Origin: Rhizopus arrhizus
Taxonomy: Eukaryota; Mucoromycota; Mucoromycetes; Mucorales; Rhizopodaceae
Assembly (NCBI GenBank): GCA_024220505.1
Contig: JAKZZE010000015.1
Coordinates: 1,116,001 to 1,180,000, forward strand
Direction of reading: 5' to 3'
Length of the DNA: 64,000 bases
This document shows positions 48,700 through 60,003 of the stretch, piece after piece. The notes under the pieces were generated by a model. It ran no database searches, was not told the origin of the DNA, and saw only the letters and a list, made by a program, of their open reading frames with translations. How positions within the stretch are numbered: the stretch's first letter is position 1; each line of letters opens with the position of its first letter. Both the position numbers and the translations under genes were made by a program.

Positions 48700-48915
48700 G
48701 GCGTCATCTTTTATTTTAATAATAAAACTTTTTTTTAAAGGTTTTTAATTATTGCTCTACGTTAATTATTCAAAGCAATAATTAAGAGGCGGTTGCAAGA
48801 AGGATAAACAAATATATGAAAAAAGATAAAGGAAAAAAAAAAAATAATAGAATTGTGAAATGATCAATCAAGTTCGTTTTCTTCAGCAATATAGTCGCGG
48901 ATGGATTGCGAAATG
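48700..48915 (+). mobile_element. Solo end of a Tc1/mariner-type element
   Basis: About 200 bp matches the reverse complement of 63788-64000 at better than 90% by eye, including AAGAGGCGGTTGCAAG and ATCAAGTTCGTTTTCTTCAG. At the right-hand copy the matching DNA leads into transposase coding. Here the match stops near 48915 and unrelated sequence follows, so only one end of the element remains. Confidence 0.75.
48745..48785. repeat. Hairpin within the transposon end
   Basis: Perfect 12-base arms TTAATTATTGCT / AGCAATAATTAA around a 17-base loop. The copy at about 63.93-63.97 kb keeps the hairpin with one arm mismatch. It may be a sub-terminal transposase-binding or regulatory site. Confidence 0.5.
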
Positions 48916-49121
48916 TTTTGTTAAGAATGGCTGGCCATTGAAAACGTAATTCCAGTGTGCTTTCCATATAAAGAAGAGTGCTGTAATGAGTACCATATTT
49001 GCGTTAATAGCCCCATTTAATAATAAAACCTTGGCCAAACAGCCCCTATAAAATATTCTATCTCGACAGCTGCGGTCTTTTCTTTTCTTTTCATTGCGAA
49101 CAAGCACAATCGGGCCAGGAC

Positions 49122-50227
49122 ATGCTTTCTTCCGTACAAAAATCTAAGCATAAACCCTATGCTGAAGCGGCACGTCTAAAAAACGTGTCCCTCCTTCACA
49201 CTGATATCACTCCTCACCCAGAAGAGAATCAGGATATTCACCGTGTACTGCAAACCAGAATTTATCGCTCATCTCGTTCAGACGGAGCGTACCTATTCGA
49301 TGTTACTGAATGTAAAACACAGTATACCGATCGACAATGTATGGTGGAGTTGAAAAAACAACGCCCTAAAGTACACGCTTGTATGGCTCTTAGTGATGGA
49401 GCGACTCGTTACCTTGAAGCTTATGTTACTAGTGCTAACGACATAAACGACATTTTTCGTACTGGTATCAATTTCAGTGAAACCAAGCTGCAAGTACTCC
49501 CATGTAAAGCGATTACGGACCAATCACAGGGCATTACGTTAAAACTCACTCATCTGCCTATGTTTACATCTGAGGAGGTGCTCAGCGGACTGAATACTAG
49601 TTTGGCAATCTTTGGAAATATCTTAGATATTGGAATCACCACTGAAAAGACAACGGGTTTCTTTATGGGTAGCGGTTATGCTGTACTTGGCGTCTATCAA
49701 CCGGACAATACTCCCACATCCATGAAGTTTCAAAAACTAAGCCATCAGATTAGTTGGATGGAATCGAACACTGAAGTATTTAGAGCTACTTGGACAACAT
49801 GCCAATGTGGTGCCGATATTGTCACCAAGACGGTCATACGAAATTTACCTGTGAAACTTCCAGAGCTCGCATTTTATGTTACTCCTGTCATGAACAAGGC
49901 CACCGATCATACGAATGTCCTCGAAAGGATTTGGCTAATATTCCCAACAAGAAGCAAGACAGAAATACTAGTAAGGTTTCTGAGCGTAAGGATGTCAAGC
50001 ACATCCCTTCGACCGACTCCCCACCACCTAAGGGAGACCAATCACCTGCCACTCAAGAGAAGAATGCGCAAGCGAACGAGCTACCAGAGAAAGATTGTCC
50101 AAGCGACAATAATATGCACATCGATGATGGAGTTGAGTCCACTGATGACGAACATAAGGCGTTTTTGTTACTCTCCTTTTTTTTTAGTAGTTACTTCATT
50201 TCATTCAGACACTTCACCAGAAAGTAA
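49122..50227 (+). pseudogene. LINE-type ORF1 (gag-like) with two CCHC zinc knuckles, frameshifted
   Basis: ATG 49122 opens about 225 residues with an RRM-like middle (ITLKLTHLPMFTSEEV, FFMGSGYAVLGVYQP). Near 49785 the reading must slip by one base to continue as MPMWCRYCHQDGHTKFTC and CYSCHEQGHRSYEC, two CX2CX4HX4C zinc knuckles. A charged tail (KDVKHIPSTDSPPPKGDQ) follows to about 50160. The unslipped frame also stays open to 50291. The layout fits ORF1 of Mucorales LINE elements, which binds the element RNA. No ORF2 reverse transcriptase follows, so the copy is dead. The slip could be programmed, but a plain one-base deletion is simpler. Confidence 0.75.
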
Positions 50228-50964
50228 GTCTTCTGATACTTACACGCTGGTTGCTTATTTACCATTTTTGTTTTACCGTGCTCAGATATGAAGTATCGCG
50301 TCTCCTTTGGCAAAAAACAAGCTTCCAATGTCTCTTCGGACATATGGGAAACAGAAGTATCATTTCTCTTATTAACATGAGTCCTGATGTTTGATCCAAC
50401 TGACATGATGAACAGCAAACTTGGAATACCAAGCGTCCAATTCTACTTCATCTGAAAACTAGATGTTGGCCAAAGGTTCATTAACATATTCAAGAGCGCT
50501 TCTTTGAACAAAAAGGTATCGAGAAATGTTGATAGATGAAGTGGACAGCATTTTATAAATTGTTGTCAGGAAAAGTCTATCTCTGCTAATAAGGTAATAG
50601 ATAAATCTAAAGAAACATGACTGCTGCGATATATGGTTATTTAAGGAATTCCTTCTAAAAGCTCTTCTGAATTTCTTAAACAATTTAAAGTGTATCAAGG
50701 AAAATTGTTTGCACAGGCAAATTCAGTGGGTTTATTTGTAAACGCTTACTTACGTGAAATTCTGTTAGTAATAGTTCTTACTTCAATTTACTACATCTAC
50801 TGACATTACTATATTGCTAGATCTCTCAATAATATCATATTATTAAAGAAAAATCAATCACATTCTGAGATAGACATGAGTGATCCATACAAAACAATGC
50901 TAAATGAATATAGAAGCCACGAAAAAGTTGATCAAGGAACTTTTCACGAAGACTATTAAAGCAT
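50228..50964. other. Spacer between LINE and DIRS remnants
   Basis: AT-rich DNA with no recognisable gene on either strand. Confidence 0.45.
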
Positions 50965-52332
50965 TTAGTCTTGAGAATCGACGTGTATTGGTACCGTTAC
51001 ATAGGGATCTTTTGAATCGATTGTGCAGATATAATCACTTGGTTCTAGCAATTTGTGAAGGGCTGGTACTCCCTTCATCTTGAAGTGTTCCACTTGAATG
51101 AATCTGTTCAACTTTTGACAACCCAGTATCGGTCTACGTTTGGTCTTTTCTTGCAGTGTGAAAAATTTTGAAAGAAATTTGCGGTTCTGTGTCGGTGAGA
51201 CTTCTATCATGCCACTTTCTAAAAACTTCTCTACTACCGAGTTTATGCGTAGTTGTTCCTCGATTGTTGTCTGTTTTTTTTTCTGCATTCCTCCATGGTA
51301 TTGGTTTCCATGCAAACTGTGCTTTGTAACCATGTTGTATCACTGAGATTGACCATGGATAAGCTGTTATTGATTTCCAATGATGCAGAAAGTGCTGGAG
51401 GCGACCATCAATGAGTATGTCATCTAATGGAACCGAATGCTGTACTGTTGAGGTTGATGTGATTCTTGCTGTTGCTTTTTTTGTTGGAGGTAAAACCCCA
51501 TATCCTCGTCCACCTGCGAAGCAATATCTTCCTCCACTGTTATTATTCCATTCTTTTACTCTTCCTCTAGAGGTGCTGTTACCGGCTGCTGCTCACAAGA
51601 TCCCATGTTGGAGAGTTGCTTGATTGCAGGTTTCAACGAAGTCATGACTGAAAGCTTCTCGTTTGCTGATAGACTCTCTTGTCTCCAAGTGTTAAATACT
51701 TTATGGAATCTTAAGTAGTTTTGTTGCATAAATTTTGGCATCCTCATCCAAATGTCTGATTTGGGCCCAGGAATGGATAACAAGTCTTTTTGCACTTTCG
51801 ATGGTTTCATCCAATAACTGGCGAGCTTCATCAGTTGATAGTTGTCTATTTTTGATAGTGTGGAATTATTCAATTAATCCAATGACTGATTTCTGATCCC
51901 TTGGGCTGATTTCTAATCTTTTGTAATGTACGTTAACCACCTGTGTTGTGTCAATGGTGAAGGCCTTAAGGTTTGGAAGGAACGATTTATTAATATCCTC
52001 TGCCACAGTCCATTCTTCATTGTAGTACTTGCTGACTTCTCGTTTATAATGCTTGAAGTTATCAAGATATTGTTTGTCGTAAGGCTGTCCAAAAAGGAAG
52101 TGATATCCAACGGTAAATCTCCTTCTTCTCGGGCTCGTTGATTGGCTGTCTGCTCCTCGTTTCTGGGGTGCTGGAGTAAATTGATAACTTGTGTTTCTGT
52201 GTATAGACGAGGTTGTTCATTGTTACTGTTGTTGGTATCAGTCATAGTTTATCCATGATGCGCGGCTTAGAAGGATATAAGAGAAAAAATAGAAGTTTAT
52301 TACTATTAAAAAAGGAAAATAAAGCGTGGCTC
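50965..52332 (-). pseudogene. DIRS retrotransposon fragment: leader, gag and start of reverse transcriptase
   Basis: On the minus strand the leader (52332-52246: GAGCCACGCTTTATTTTCC ... AAGCCGCGCATCATGGA) precedes ATG 52245 and a gag frame beginning MTDTNNSNNEQPRLYTE. Frames then shift (SKIDNYQLMKLASYWMKPS; GRLQHFLHHWKSITAYPW). The reverse transcriptase start follows: RINSVVEKFLESGMIEVSP, RRPILGCQKLNRFIQVEHFK and ICTIDSKDPYVTVPIH, where KDAYFHVPIH is usual. It ends at 50965 before the YxDD core. It is a truncated, frameshifted copy. Confidence 0.85.
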
Positions 52333-52439
52333 AGGGAGCATTTATCACATTGTAAGTTAGAGCTGAATTAACTAGGATTAGTTTAGCCACGACAACTAAT
52401 TCATTCGATACTGGATTGCCGGAATATCAATCAATTTAT

Positions 52440-53770
52440 ATAGTGCAACCATTTCAAGATGGAAGGCATGCCAGCACTTTACGAAATTGTGGAACAAGAC
52501 AATATTTGTGCGTTAGCGAAAACCAAGGAGGAGATGAAGCTTCACAACCAAACAGTCTTGCAACAGTTGACAAAGTTAGGATTCTTAATCAACTACGAAA
52601 AGAGCGACCTAGAGCAGAAACATACACAAGAATTTTTGAGCTTTGCATTCAATATCAATCCAATTAAAATCAGTGTTCCTCAAGCCAAATTGGCGAAATT
52701 AACAACAAAAACCAAATAATTGCAGAAAAAGACCATGACGTACTCTTGCAAATGGATTGCGAGTCTCTTAGGCAAAACTACATCAATGATACTAGCAATT
52801 GGCAAAGCACTGCTACATAGCATACATCTTTAGAGAGACCCGACAAAGAACCTTCGTCAACAACACCAGAATTGGGAGATGTCTTATTCGCTATCACCAG
52901 AAAGTTGGAAAGAGATGCACTGTTTGTTACAGCGAGCAGCTCACCTCAATGGACTACCAATAATATTGTCACAACAACTGAAGGAACCAGATATGGAGAT
53001 TTTTTTTCAATGCTTCTGATACGGGATAGGGTGTGACATCCAGCCACATCGAGACAACAGGTTATTGGAGAGAGGAACAAAAAGATCTTTTAATCAATGT
53101 GATGGAATTGAAAATTATTGTCTTTGTCTTTCGAATTTACGCAAGAGAGCTTGAAGAGGCGTTGATCAGGATATTTTCCGCCAGTATCACAACACTAAAG
53201 TACGCAAATAAACTAGGGGGACGGTCTCCCCATGGCTGCAAGAACTCACTTTAGAAACTCAAGCAATAGTCGTAAAATACAACCTTTAGGTACATTATCA
53301 ACACGTTCAAGGCATAAAGAATATAAAAGCAGATCAATTAAGCCGCAGAAAAAGACCACTGTACGAATAGGGACTACTACGCAGGTCTTTCAAGATGGTA
53401 CAAGGAATTTGGGGTCCCCAAAAGTTAGATTTCTTCGCAACGAGAGCGAACACACGTCTACCCCGGTTTTGGAGTCTGAATCCAGACCCACAAGCAGAAG
53501 CGACCAACGCATGGAACCAACGGTGGATGGAAATAGGCCAATATTTGCGTCTACCTTGGAAACTGGTACCAAAAGTACTACAAAAACTGAAGAGAGATAA
53601 TGTCATGAGAACTGTGTTGATCGCGCCGAGCTGGCCAAGCCATTATTGGTGGCTGGTGGTTCTGAAACAGAGCTTAACCCAAACAATGAACTTCAAGATT
53701 TGCAAGCAATGGCCCTTGACTGCATGGCTGTTATCAGGTGGTACCAAGAAAAAGAACAAAACCTAACGAG
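52440..53770 (+). pseudogene. DIRS reverse transcriptase/RNase H remnant with internal deletion
   Basis: The plus strand begins HFKMEGMPALYEIVEQDNIC and passes directly to ALAKTKEEMKLHNQTVLQQL, so the catalytic core with YxDD has been deleted between two similar short stretches. Then come FLINYEKSDLEQKHTQEFLS, the RNase H part (LLINVMELKIIVFVFRI, NKLGGRSP, GIKNIKADQLSRR) and the post-RNase H block (LDFFATRANTRLPRFWSL, WPSHYWW). Stops and frame changes are frequent. It points away from the minus-strand DIRS fragment (head to head). Confidence 0.85.
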
Positions 53771-53799
53771 TATAGCTATGGGCTATTTACAACAGTCAA

Positions 53800-55452
53800 A
53801 TAAACTCAACACACGCAAGAATTATGATTTGCAATGGCGACGGTAGGTTTCATGGTGTTTAGCAAAGACATCAAAGGTAAACCCATTGGAATATGATTTA
53901 GTACGACTAGCTGAATATTTGATAGCAAACAAACATCTCCCACCTCAGCAATTGAGCTGTATACGCTCAGTAGTAGCATCATTATACAAGACTATACATC
54001 CTAATAAGCCTGCCATCTCCATTAATTGGATTTTACAGTAATACTTTCAAGCAAGAAGACGTGTTTAGAAAAAGGGGTTTTAGGTAAACTACAGTATAAC
54101 AACAAGGATAAAGAAATACTGTTAGAACTTGGTATCTCTTTATTAAGTCAGTATATAACTATGATTCGAAATTCTACATATAAAAAATGAGAATATTTAT
54201 AGACATGATGCGGATAAAGAATTAGGACAGATTTATAGTCAATTTGACAGAATAGATGACCACTGTTTCTAGTTATTCATTTAGCCTGCTCCTAGCTTGT
54301 ATTGTCAATATATTATTGTGATGGTTTCAGATAACTCTGGACATAGAACTATTTAAAGAGATGATACTGATGAATATAAAGACCTTTAGTTCTGTGATTG
54401 GATATCATTGCTATAGCAATATCTCAGTTAGAATATATGTTTCCATGACTAATGATCCGGTAAGTAATCATCATTCCATATTCAACATGCTCATACTATC
54501 AATAAACTATATTATTGCCATGTCATACATTTGACTATGTGAAGTTAATATGAATGAAGCTTAATATAAAAATCTACTCAAAGTCTTTTATTGACCTATG
54601 TTGGGAATAATGTTCTAATTGAGTCCAAGTTATGTCAACTTATCAATTAGGATCATATCGGATTCCTTTTATTCAAAATAAGCGACTACAATCTTATGTA
54701 TTCTTAACAAGAGGCAATCATTCAAAGCTACCTGATAGCAACCAAGAAACATATGATATTCAATACATTCTTGATATGATCTCCTCTTGGGGGGTAACAC
54801 AGTCGCTTTGGAATTGGACAGGTTACAGCAAAAGACAATTCTCTTGATCACCATTGCATCCATGTGGCGACCGCGATCCGATGTCGGCAAGCTGCAATGT
54901 AGAGATATGATCTTCAAACACAACGATCAAGGTCTGCCCATATGGGTTACAATGATTGCAAGATTCCCAAAGGAGGTTGATACAAAGATATCTAGAATAA
55001 GCGCTTTAGAAGACTTAAAACTCTGCCCATTGTACATATTTTGCCAACTTTGCAGACGTACGCTGCACCTACGCGAGGGATTACCTGAAGATTACACTAT
55101 GTTCTTGACAAACATTTTACAAACGAAAGTCAATAAGATTCATTCAGCATCCCCTGTAACAATCGCAAATTGGATAAAATGAGATTTGAAACAAGCAGGA
55201 ATCGATACGACCAAGTTTAAGGCACATTACTTACACTCAGCATTAAGCATAAAAGCAGCGACAAAAGGTGCCTTCATCCAGGCAATTAAGATGCATGCGA
55301 ATTGGAGCCTAAACAGTGACACGTTTGAGAAATACTACTCCAAGCCAAGGGATCAATTCAGTTATGGCTATGATATTATGAAAACGATTTTTGAAACCAA
55401 TACTGAAAGCAGAACCACATCCTCTGTCTTCGTTTCACCAATATTTCCATAA
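53800..55452 (+). pseudogene. DIRS tyrosine recombinase remnant, interrupted
   Basis: The N-terminal core-binding part reads KNYDLQWRR, then EYDLVRLAEYLIANKHLPPQ and SCIRSVVASLYKTIHPNK. After about 650 unrelated bases (54061-54710) it resumes with KLPDSNQETYDIQYILDM. The catalytic part has the first Arg (SMWRPRSDVGKLQCRDM), a damaged box II (AHYLHSA, where H-x-x-R is needed) and the likely nucleophile Tyr in TFEKYYSKP. The box II Arg is His through a CGC to CAC change. An in-frame TGA follows NWIK at 55181. The recombinase would be inactive. Confidence 0.85.
54061..54710. mobile_element. Insertion of unknown type inside the DIRS recombinase
   Basis: The recombinase homology stops at CAAGAAGAC (54052-54060) and resumes at CAAGAGGCAATC (from about 54708), leaving about 650 bp of AT-rich unrelated DNA. 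The short CAAGA repeat at both edges could be a target duplication. Inside, TGTTAGAACTTGG near 54119 and TGTTCTAATTG near 54610 recall copia LTR ends, but the match is weak. Confidence 0.4.
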
Positions 55453-55488
55453 AAGGTGTAAGAACTGAATGATCTAGGCACTTTTTCT

Positions 55489-55775
55489 CTATTTACTGAT
55501 TCCATCAACAACGTTTAGTAATTTTGTACAAGGACCAGATGCTATAGAATTGATAAATTTAGCCTTCCAAATGCAATGAATGTGTAAGCTCATTGCGTCG
55601 TTTATCACATCATATTTGCCTGCAATGCCGGTAAACACATTGTGTACTATTTCCAACATATATTTGTTACAATTATACACGTAATAGAGAAATCTGCGTA
55701 CTTCTAATAAGGGATTCTTTCTCTTCTTTTGCAGTCATCCCGAAAACAAAAGTGTATAATTTTCTTTTCAATCAT
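55489..55775 (-). pseudogene. COQ5: COQ5-like C-methyltransferase, N-terminal fragment
   Basis: The minus strand reads FGMTAKEEKESLIR, then across a likely intron (GTACGC...AAATAG) HNVFTGIAGKYDVINDAMSL, HIHCIWKAKFINSIASGP and CTKLLNVVDG, ending at a TAG (55491-55489) where the SAM-binding loop should follow. These are the first 60-70 residues of mature COQ5. The retained intron argues for a DNA-level copy, not a retrocopy. The truncation point abuts the DIRS fragment that ends at 55452. The complementary C-terminal half is at 3267-3820 on the same strand. Confidence 0.8.
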
Positions 55776-56968
55776 TTGTTGACTCAACTGATAAATATTA
55801 ATCGACAACAAACTTCATTTAATAGTTTTTTAGATCGTTGTGTTCCTTGTGAATAAGCGACTATCGGAAAAGAACGCTAAGAGTGACATGCCAGCTGTCC
55901 CCTCTTCTTTTTTATTTTAAGCAAAATTGATCAATAAACTTTGACATAAATAGATAAGATTCTGCATATTAAGTCTGTATATGAGAAATGTCGATAATAT
56001 CAAGTGTTCTTGATCCATTAGTCTTACCGATACCTACTATTTCCATCCAAAGATACTAGCCCGCTGTTAATAGGTGTAAAAGATGCAGTGGCACTCTTGT
56101 TTTATATTTTCAATGAGTGATTGACCTAAAAAGCCATTAAATTAATCCCTCTCTTTCTTTCTCTCTTTTTTTATACAAGAGGAGAGAAAGTACTTTTCTA
56201 TTGGGTCAAGTAAAAGAGAAATTGAAAGTGAAAGATATGAAACTGGATAAAGGACTATAAGTTTTTTTAGGTGCGCTTGTGGGTTTAAGTTTTATTTGGA
56301 TATATGTGAGTTATAAATGGTTTGTTATGTTTAAAATGATTGTTATTTAAAAGTGGCTTTAGAGAGTAACAAGTGATTGAACAAGATGATGTAGATTAAG
56401 ATAAACAAGAGTTGATTAACCAAAGTGATTATTTTGAAGATGACAAATAGACCAATCAATAAGAATATGTAAAGCAAAATGTTTTTTTAGTGCCTCTAGG
56501 ACGCCCCAGTCTCATATCGCTTCCCCTGCTCAAGTTACGCGGCGAGTTTGCCCACCTGGAATGGTACGGAATGTTATCCCATATAGCCTGTTTCGGGTCT
56601 AATGGGTCCACTAAGCCAAGAAGCAACAATTCGGTCAGCCTTAAGCTACAGCGTGAATGCTGCAAACTGTTTGCTACTTGAATTGTTTACTCACCTAATG
56701 CTTCAAGGTACCAGACTATCAGGCCAAGAGCACTTGATGTAAAAAGATATATTTGGAGAAAGGGCAAGACAAAACACATGCAGCACATATCTTACAAAGA
56801 GAGTCATTGATCGTATAGAGTGAGAACAAGCGCACCAAAAAGATAAAAAAGGATATTTGTTTTGTAGCATCAGTAACTAAATGTATGTAGTCAGTTCAGT
56901 GTCTAATCATTATTATCTTTTCTAAATCATTTTACTTTTAGCCATTTGATTTCATAGGAGCAGTGTAG
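55776..56968. other. Intergenic region with a GC-rich island
   Basis: Mostly AT-rich, but 56486-56690 is abruptly GC-richer, with open frames on both strands (plus: SLPLLKLRGEFAHLEWYG; minus: LLLLGLVDPLDPKQAIWDN). It may be a coding fragment or part of a structured RNA; I cannot decide. A CTTTCTCTC...GAGAGAAAG inverted repeat lies near 56157-56190. Confidence 0.4.
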
Positions 56969-59480
56969 CAAGATAGATTATGGAAGCACCAAAAGCAAAA
57001 GAGCGATTGATAAGAGAGCATTCAGACCATCACCATTTAGAAAGAAGAGGATTCAAGCCATTAGTTTTAGAGAGAAGAGTATTTGATTTGATAAAGAAAG
57101 CAAAAAAGAGTAAGGAAAAAAAGTTCTTTAAATAACTTTGCTTGAGGGGTCGGGCCATTTTTTGTTTATTTTCCAAGAATTCTTTCTTTTTCAACTGCAA
57201 AGGAACGGTAAAAAGGAGAAAATACCGTTCTAAACTAACTGATAAACAAAAGAAAAAAGAAAAGTTATTTTTCTCTTTGTTTACAATCATTATTCTCTTT
57301 ATTGGTTTATTATAAAAACAACAAGAAAGGGATACAAGTCATAATCTATGTTTGAAGGAATAGGATCTTTTTCTCTTTTTAACAAACCTCAAGTTATATG
57401 AAAAGACATTACTTTTTTTTTTTGGCTTGTTTGTACAACTCTTTTCTTTATCTGCATGATTTTCATATGAAACACTAACTATTTATATATCCTTTCTATT
57501 CACCTTCAAGTATATACAAAACCAAAACAAGACTTGTCTTTGATCTTGTATCTTTTCTTATCTTAGCTTCATAAGCCTCATAGAATATATTTCAGGTGAA
57601 AGTAATAGGGTTCATTTAAATAAAAAGGAAAAAAAAAGGGAGAGAAATCAGCTTCTGTGTGTAACCCTCATGGAATACCAATTCAGACAAATAAACAATA
57701 AAGCCAAAAGTAAATTAGTATTCTTTTTTAATAATATTTTTTATGTAAAAAATAAAATATAAAAAAAAGGGTAGATTAACAGTGAATTTTGAGAGGGGAA
57801 ACCATTAGGTGCTAATTAATTTTATTTATAAAAGACTTGCATAAAAAACTTGATTGTTTGTGTTACTCTTTTGAGGCTGATAGAAAATAACTATAGTGTA
57901 TGTATGTAAATAAAGAACAAGTATGGTTTAAACAAAAGCACACGATCCAAACATTAAAAAAAGTAAGAATTGACTTGTGATTGGAATCTTGCCTCATCCT
58001 AAAATTAAAGGTACTTGATATAAAGTAACTTTGATAATTAATAAAATTCAATTTATAAAGACTGCTTCTTTGGTTTTCTAAAGAATTGTTTCTTACAAAT
58101 AAACAAAGGGCCAGAGTAATTAAAGGGCTAATTTTGCAAATACAAGAAAATGCGTCACTTTGCACTCAAATTTTGATTGCCAAGAATATAGCATGTCAAT
58201 TCAATCTGTTGAAATTCACTGACAACATTTTTAATCGCATAGAGAGCATGCTTTGTCTTTTTAACCTATCTTTTCTTTGTAACTTGCTTCCTTTTGTATT
58301 TCAAACAGGTCTGATGATAACTTTAACAAGGATTTGACAAGCTTAGGATATCATTCTTGATGATAGAGAAATGAATGTGTTCCGATTGGTTTCATTCAAG
58401 CCGATGGTGAAGGATGATCAATCACGTTTCTTCACAGCTTATAGTGATTGTTTGTATTTTAAAATAAAGATCAAAACAAGTTCCAGTGATCTTTCCAAGG
58501 TAGTGAAAATCAAACAAGCCAGAAGCCATAGAGCTTTTTTTTTAGAATAAAAGATGTCCCTTTATTAAATGTGTTCTTTGTGTATATTTATATATTCTAA
58601 TTTAAGGGGCTTAATCATCATTTCTTTGTCTTGAGATGCAGAATAATCAGGGCTTCTTTTGGTTTGGGGTTTGGGTTGGGGTCGATGCTTTAAAGGCTGG
58701 CTTACGTATTCTATATTTGGAATCTCTGTCATATTGTAATTTTCATTGGGTCATCTCCATATTTAGTTTCCGTTTCTTTGCTCATAGAACGTATACTGAC
58801 ATCCCTGAGGGTGCTGTATTATCTATTCTCATCTAGCACCCTTTATCCGTTCTTTTACAAAGATTATATCCACAATGTGTCTCAAAGATCAGCTTCTATT
58901 TTATACTATTCTTGTGTATAACGATGGTTTATTTCTCATTTTTGTCGCGCATTGGTTTCACTGTAGACCTGAATGATCTCCAAAACAAAAAAAAAAGATG
59001 GGTAAGTAGCTCAATAAACTATACATGTTTAATCATCCTATTAAGCTCCCTTAGCATTCAAATCTACAGCAAAGGATAGGATTGTATCTATAAATAAGAT
59101 TGGATATACATGCATATATCTCAATTGACAAGTATCAAGATGCTTTGCAATTCTTGCTTTTTCAGAGAGGAGATTGAAAGTATGGTTTACTGTATGTTAA
59201 AACAGAATACAATATTAGGATTTCTTTCCTTAATTTAACGTGATTTATCTATTTTAATCTTTATAGAAAGAGGAATCAAGTTTAAAAAAAAGATGCAACA
59301 AAAAGATGGAATCATGAAGGAGAATATGTAGAACGGACTCTATGTTTTTGAAGAACAGTGATATTAAGAATGACAGCAAGTTGATTGGAATGAAAAAAGT
59401 GATGGCAGTGTAAATAGATCCTTTTTATTCTTACCAAAGTAGATGAGATTGGAAATAGAAAAGAGAAAAACAAGGAGGAA
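56969..59480 (+). repeat. Long dispersed repeat R, copy B
   Basis: Direct-orientation partner of 1-2350, offset by 56968 at the start and drifting with indels. The first kilobase is nearly identical; the rest is a diverged but collinear match to about 59450. The left flank before 56969 cannot be compared because copy A begins at the window edge, so the repeat may extend further left. Confidence 0.85.
56980..57135 (+). CDS. Short basic ORF conserved in repeat R (copy B)
   Basis: 51 residues from ATG, identical to the copy-A ORF over the first 41 residues and then different (KKAKKSKEKKFFK instead of KKESKKK) because of indels. A possible intron acceptor (TTTTACTTTTAG) lies about 40 bases upstream. 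Unknown product. Confidence 0.3.
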   Translation: MEAPKAKERLIREHSDHHHLERRGFKPLVLERRVFDLIKKAKKSKEKKFFK

Positions 59481-60003
59481 AGGTAGCGAAAAGTAAAAGA
59501 GGACACCTCTCTGATAAACACATCATGTTTGGATCAAAAGAAGCTGGCAAGAGAGGTGAAAGAAGATGTCGAGATTGGTTGATTTCTATAGCTCTTGCGT
59601 ATGTGCGACTAACGATTGATAGAATATGCATGGCATCAATCTGTGGTGATCGTTGGCGTGTTTAGTACTTGGACTTTTCATAAAGCATCTATCACTCCAA
59701 CAGTACCTTGATCAGAAGGAGCACCGCTCAAGTTGTATGCATCAGTGTTTCAAGGGGACGAGATGAAGAAAATACAAGGTTGGCATTATCAAGGCTCAGA
59801 AAGAACAAGATTCATTGTCTGATTTTTGGGAGGGAGACAGATGAGGCTCCCTTCTACTGCTACATTTATTTTAACTAAGCTAGTGGAATGCACTCTTTGG
59901 TTTCTTTACAAACAAGAAAAAGCAAGGGTTGTATCAAAAACGCCAAAAAAAAAACACACTTTATTTTCCATATTGAAATGGGATACACTATGCCACATTG
60001 TCT
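59481..60003. other. Spacer with a faint coding-like patch
   Basis: Around 59650-59810 the plus strand reads VIVGVFSTWTFHKASITP and later LKLYASVFQGDEMKKIQG with a stop between. It may be a decayed transposase or gene remnant. Otherwise nothing. Confidence 0.3.

Noticed and set aside
56486..56690. SRP RNA or other known structured RNA
   Set aside because: Some words recall helix 8 of SRP RNA (GTAAC, GGGGAAGC), but the required loop and pairing are not there and no pol III terminator follows.
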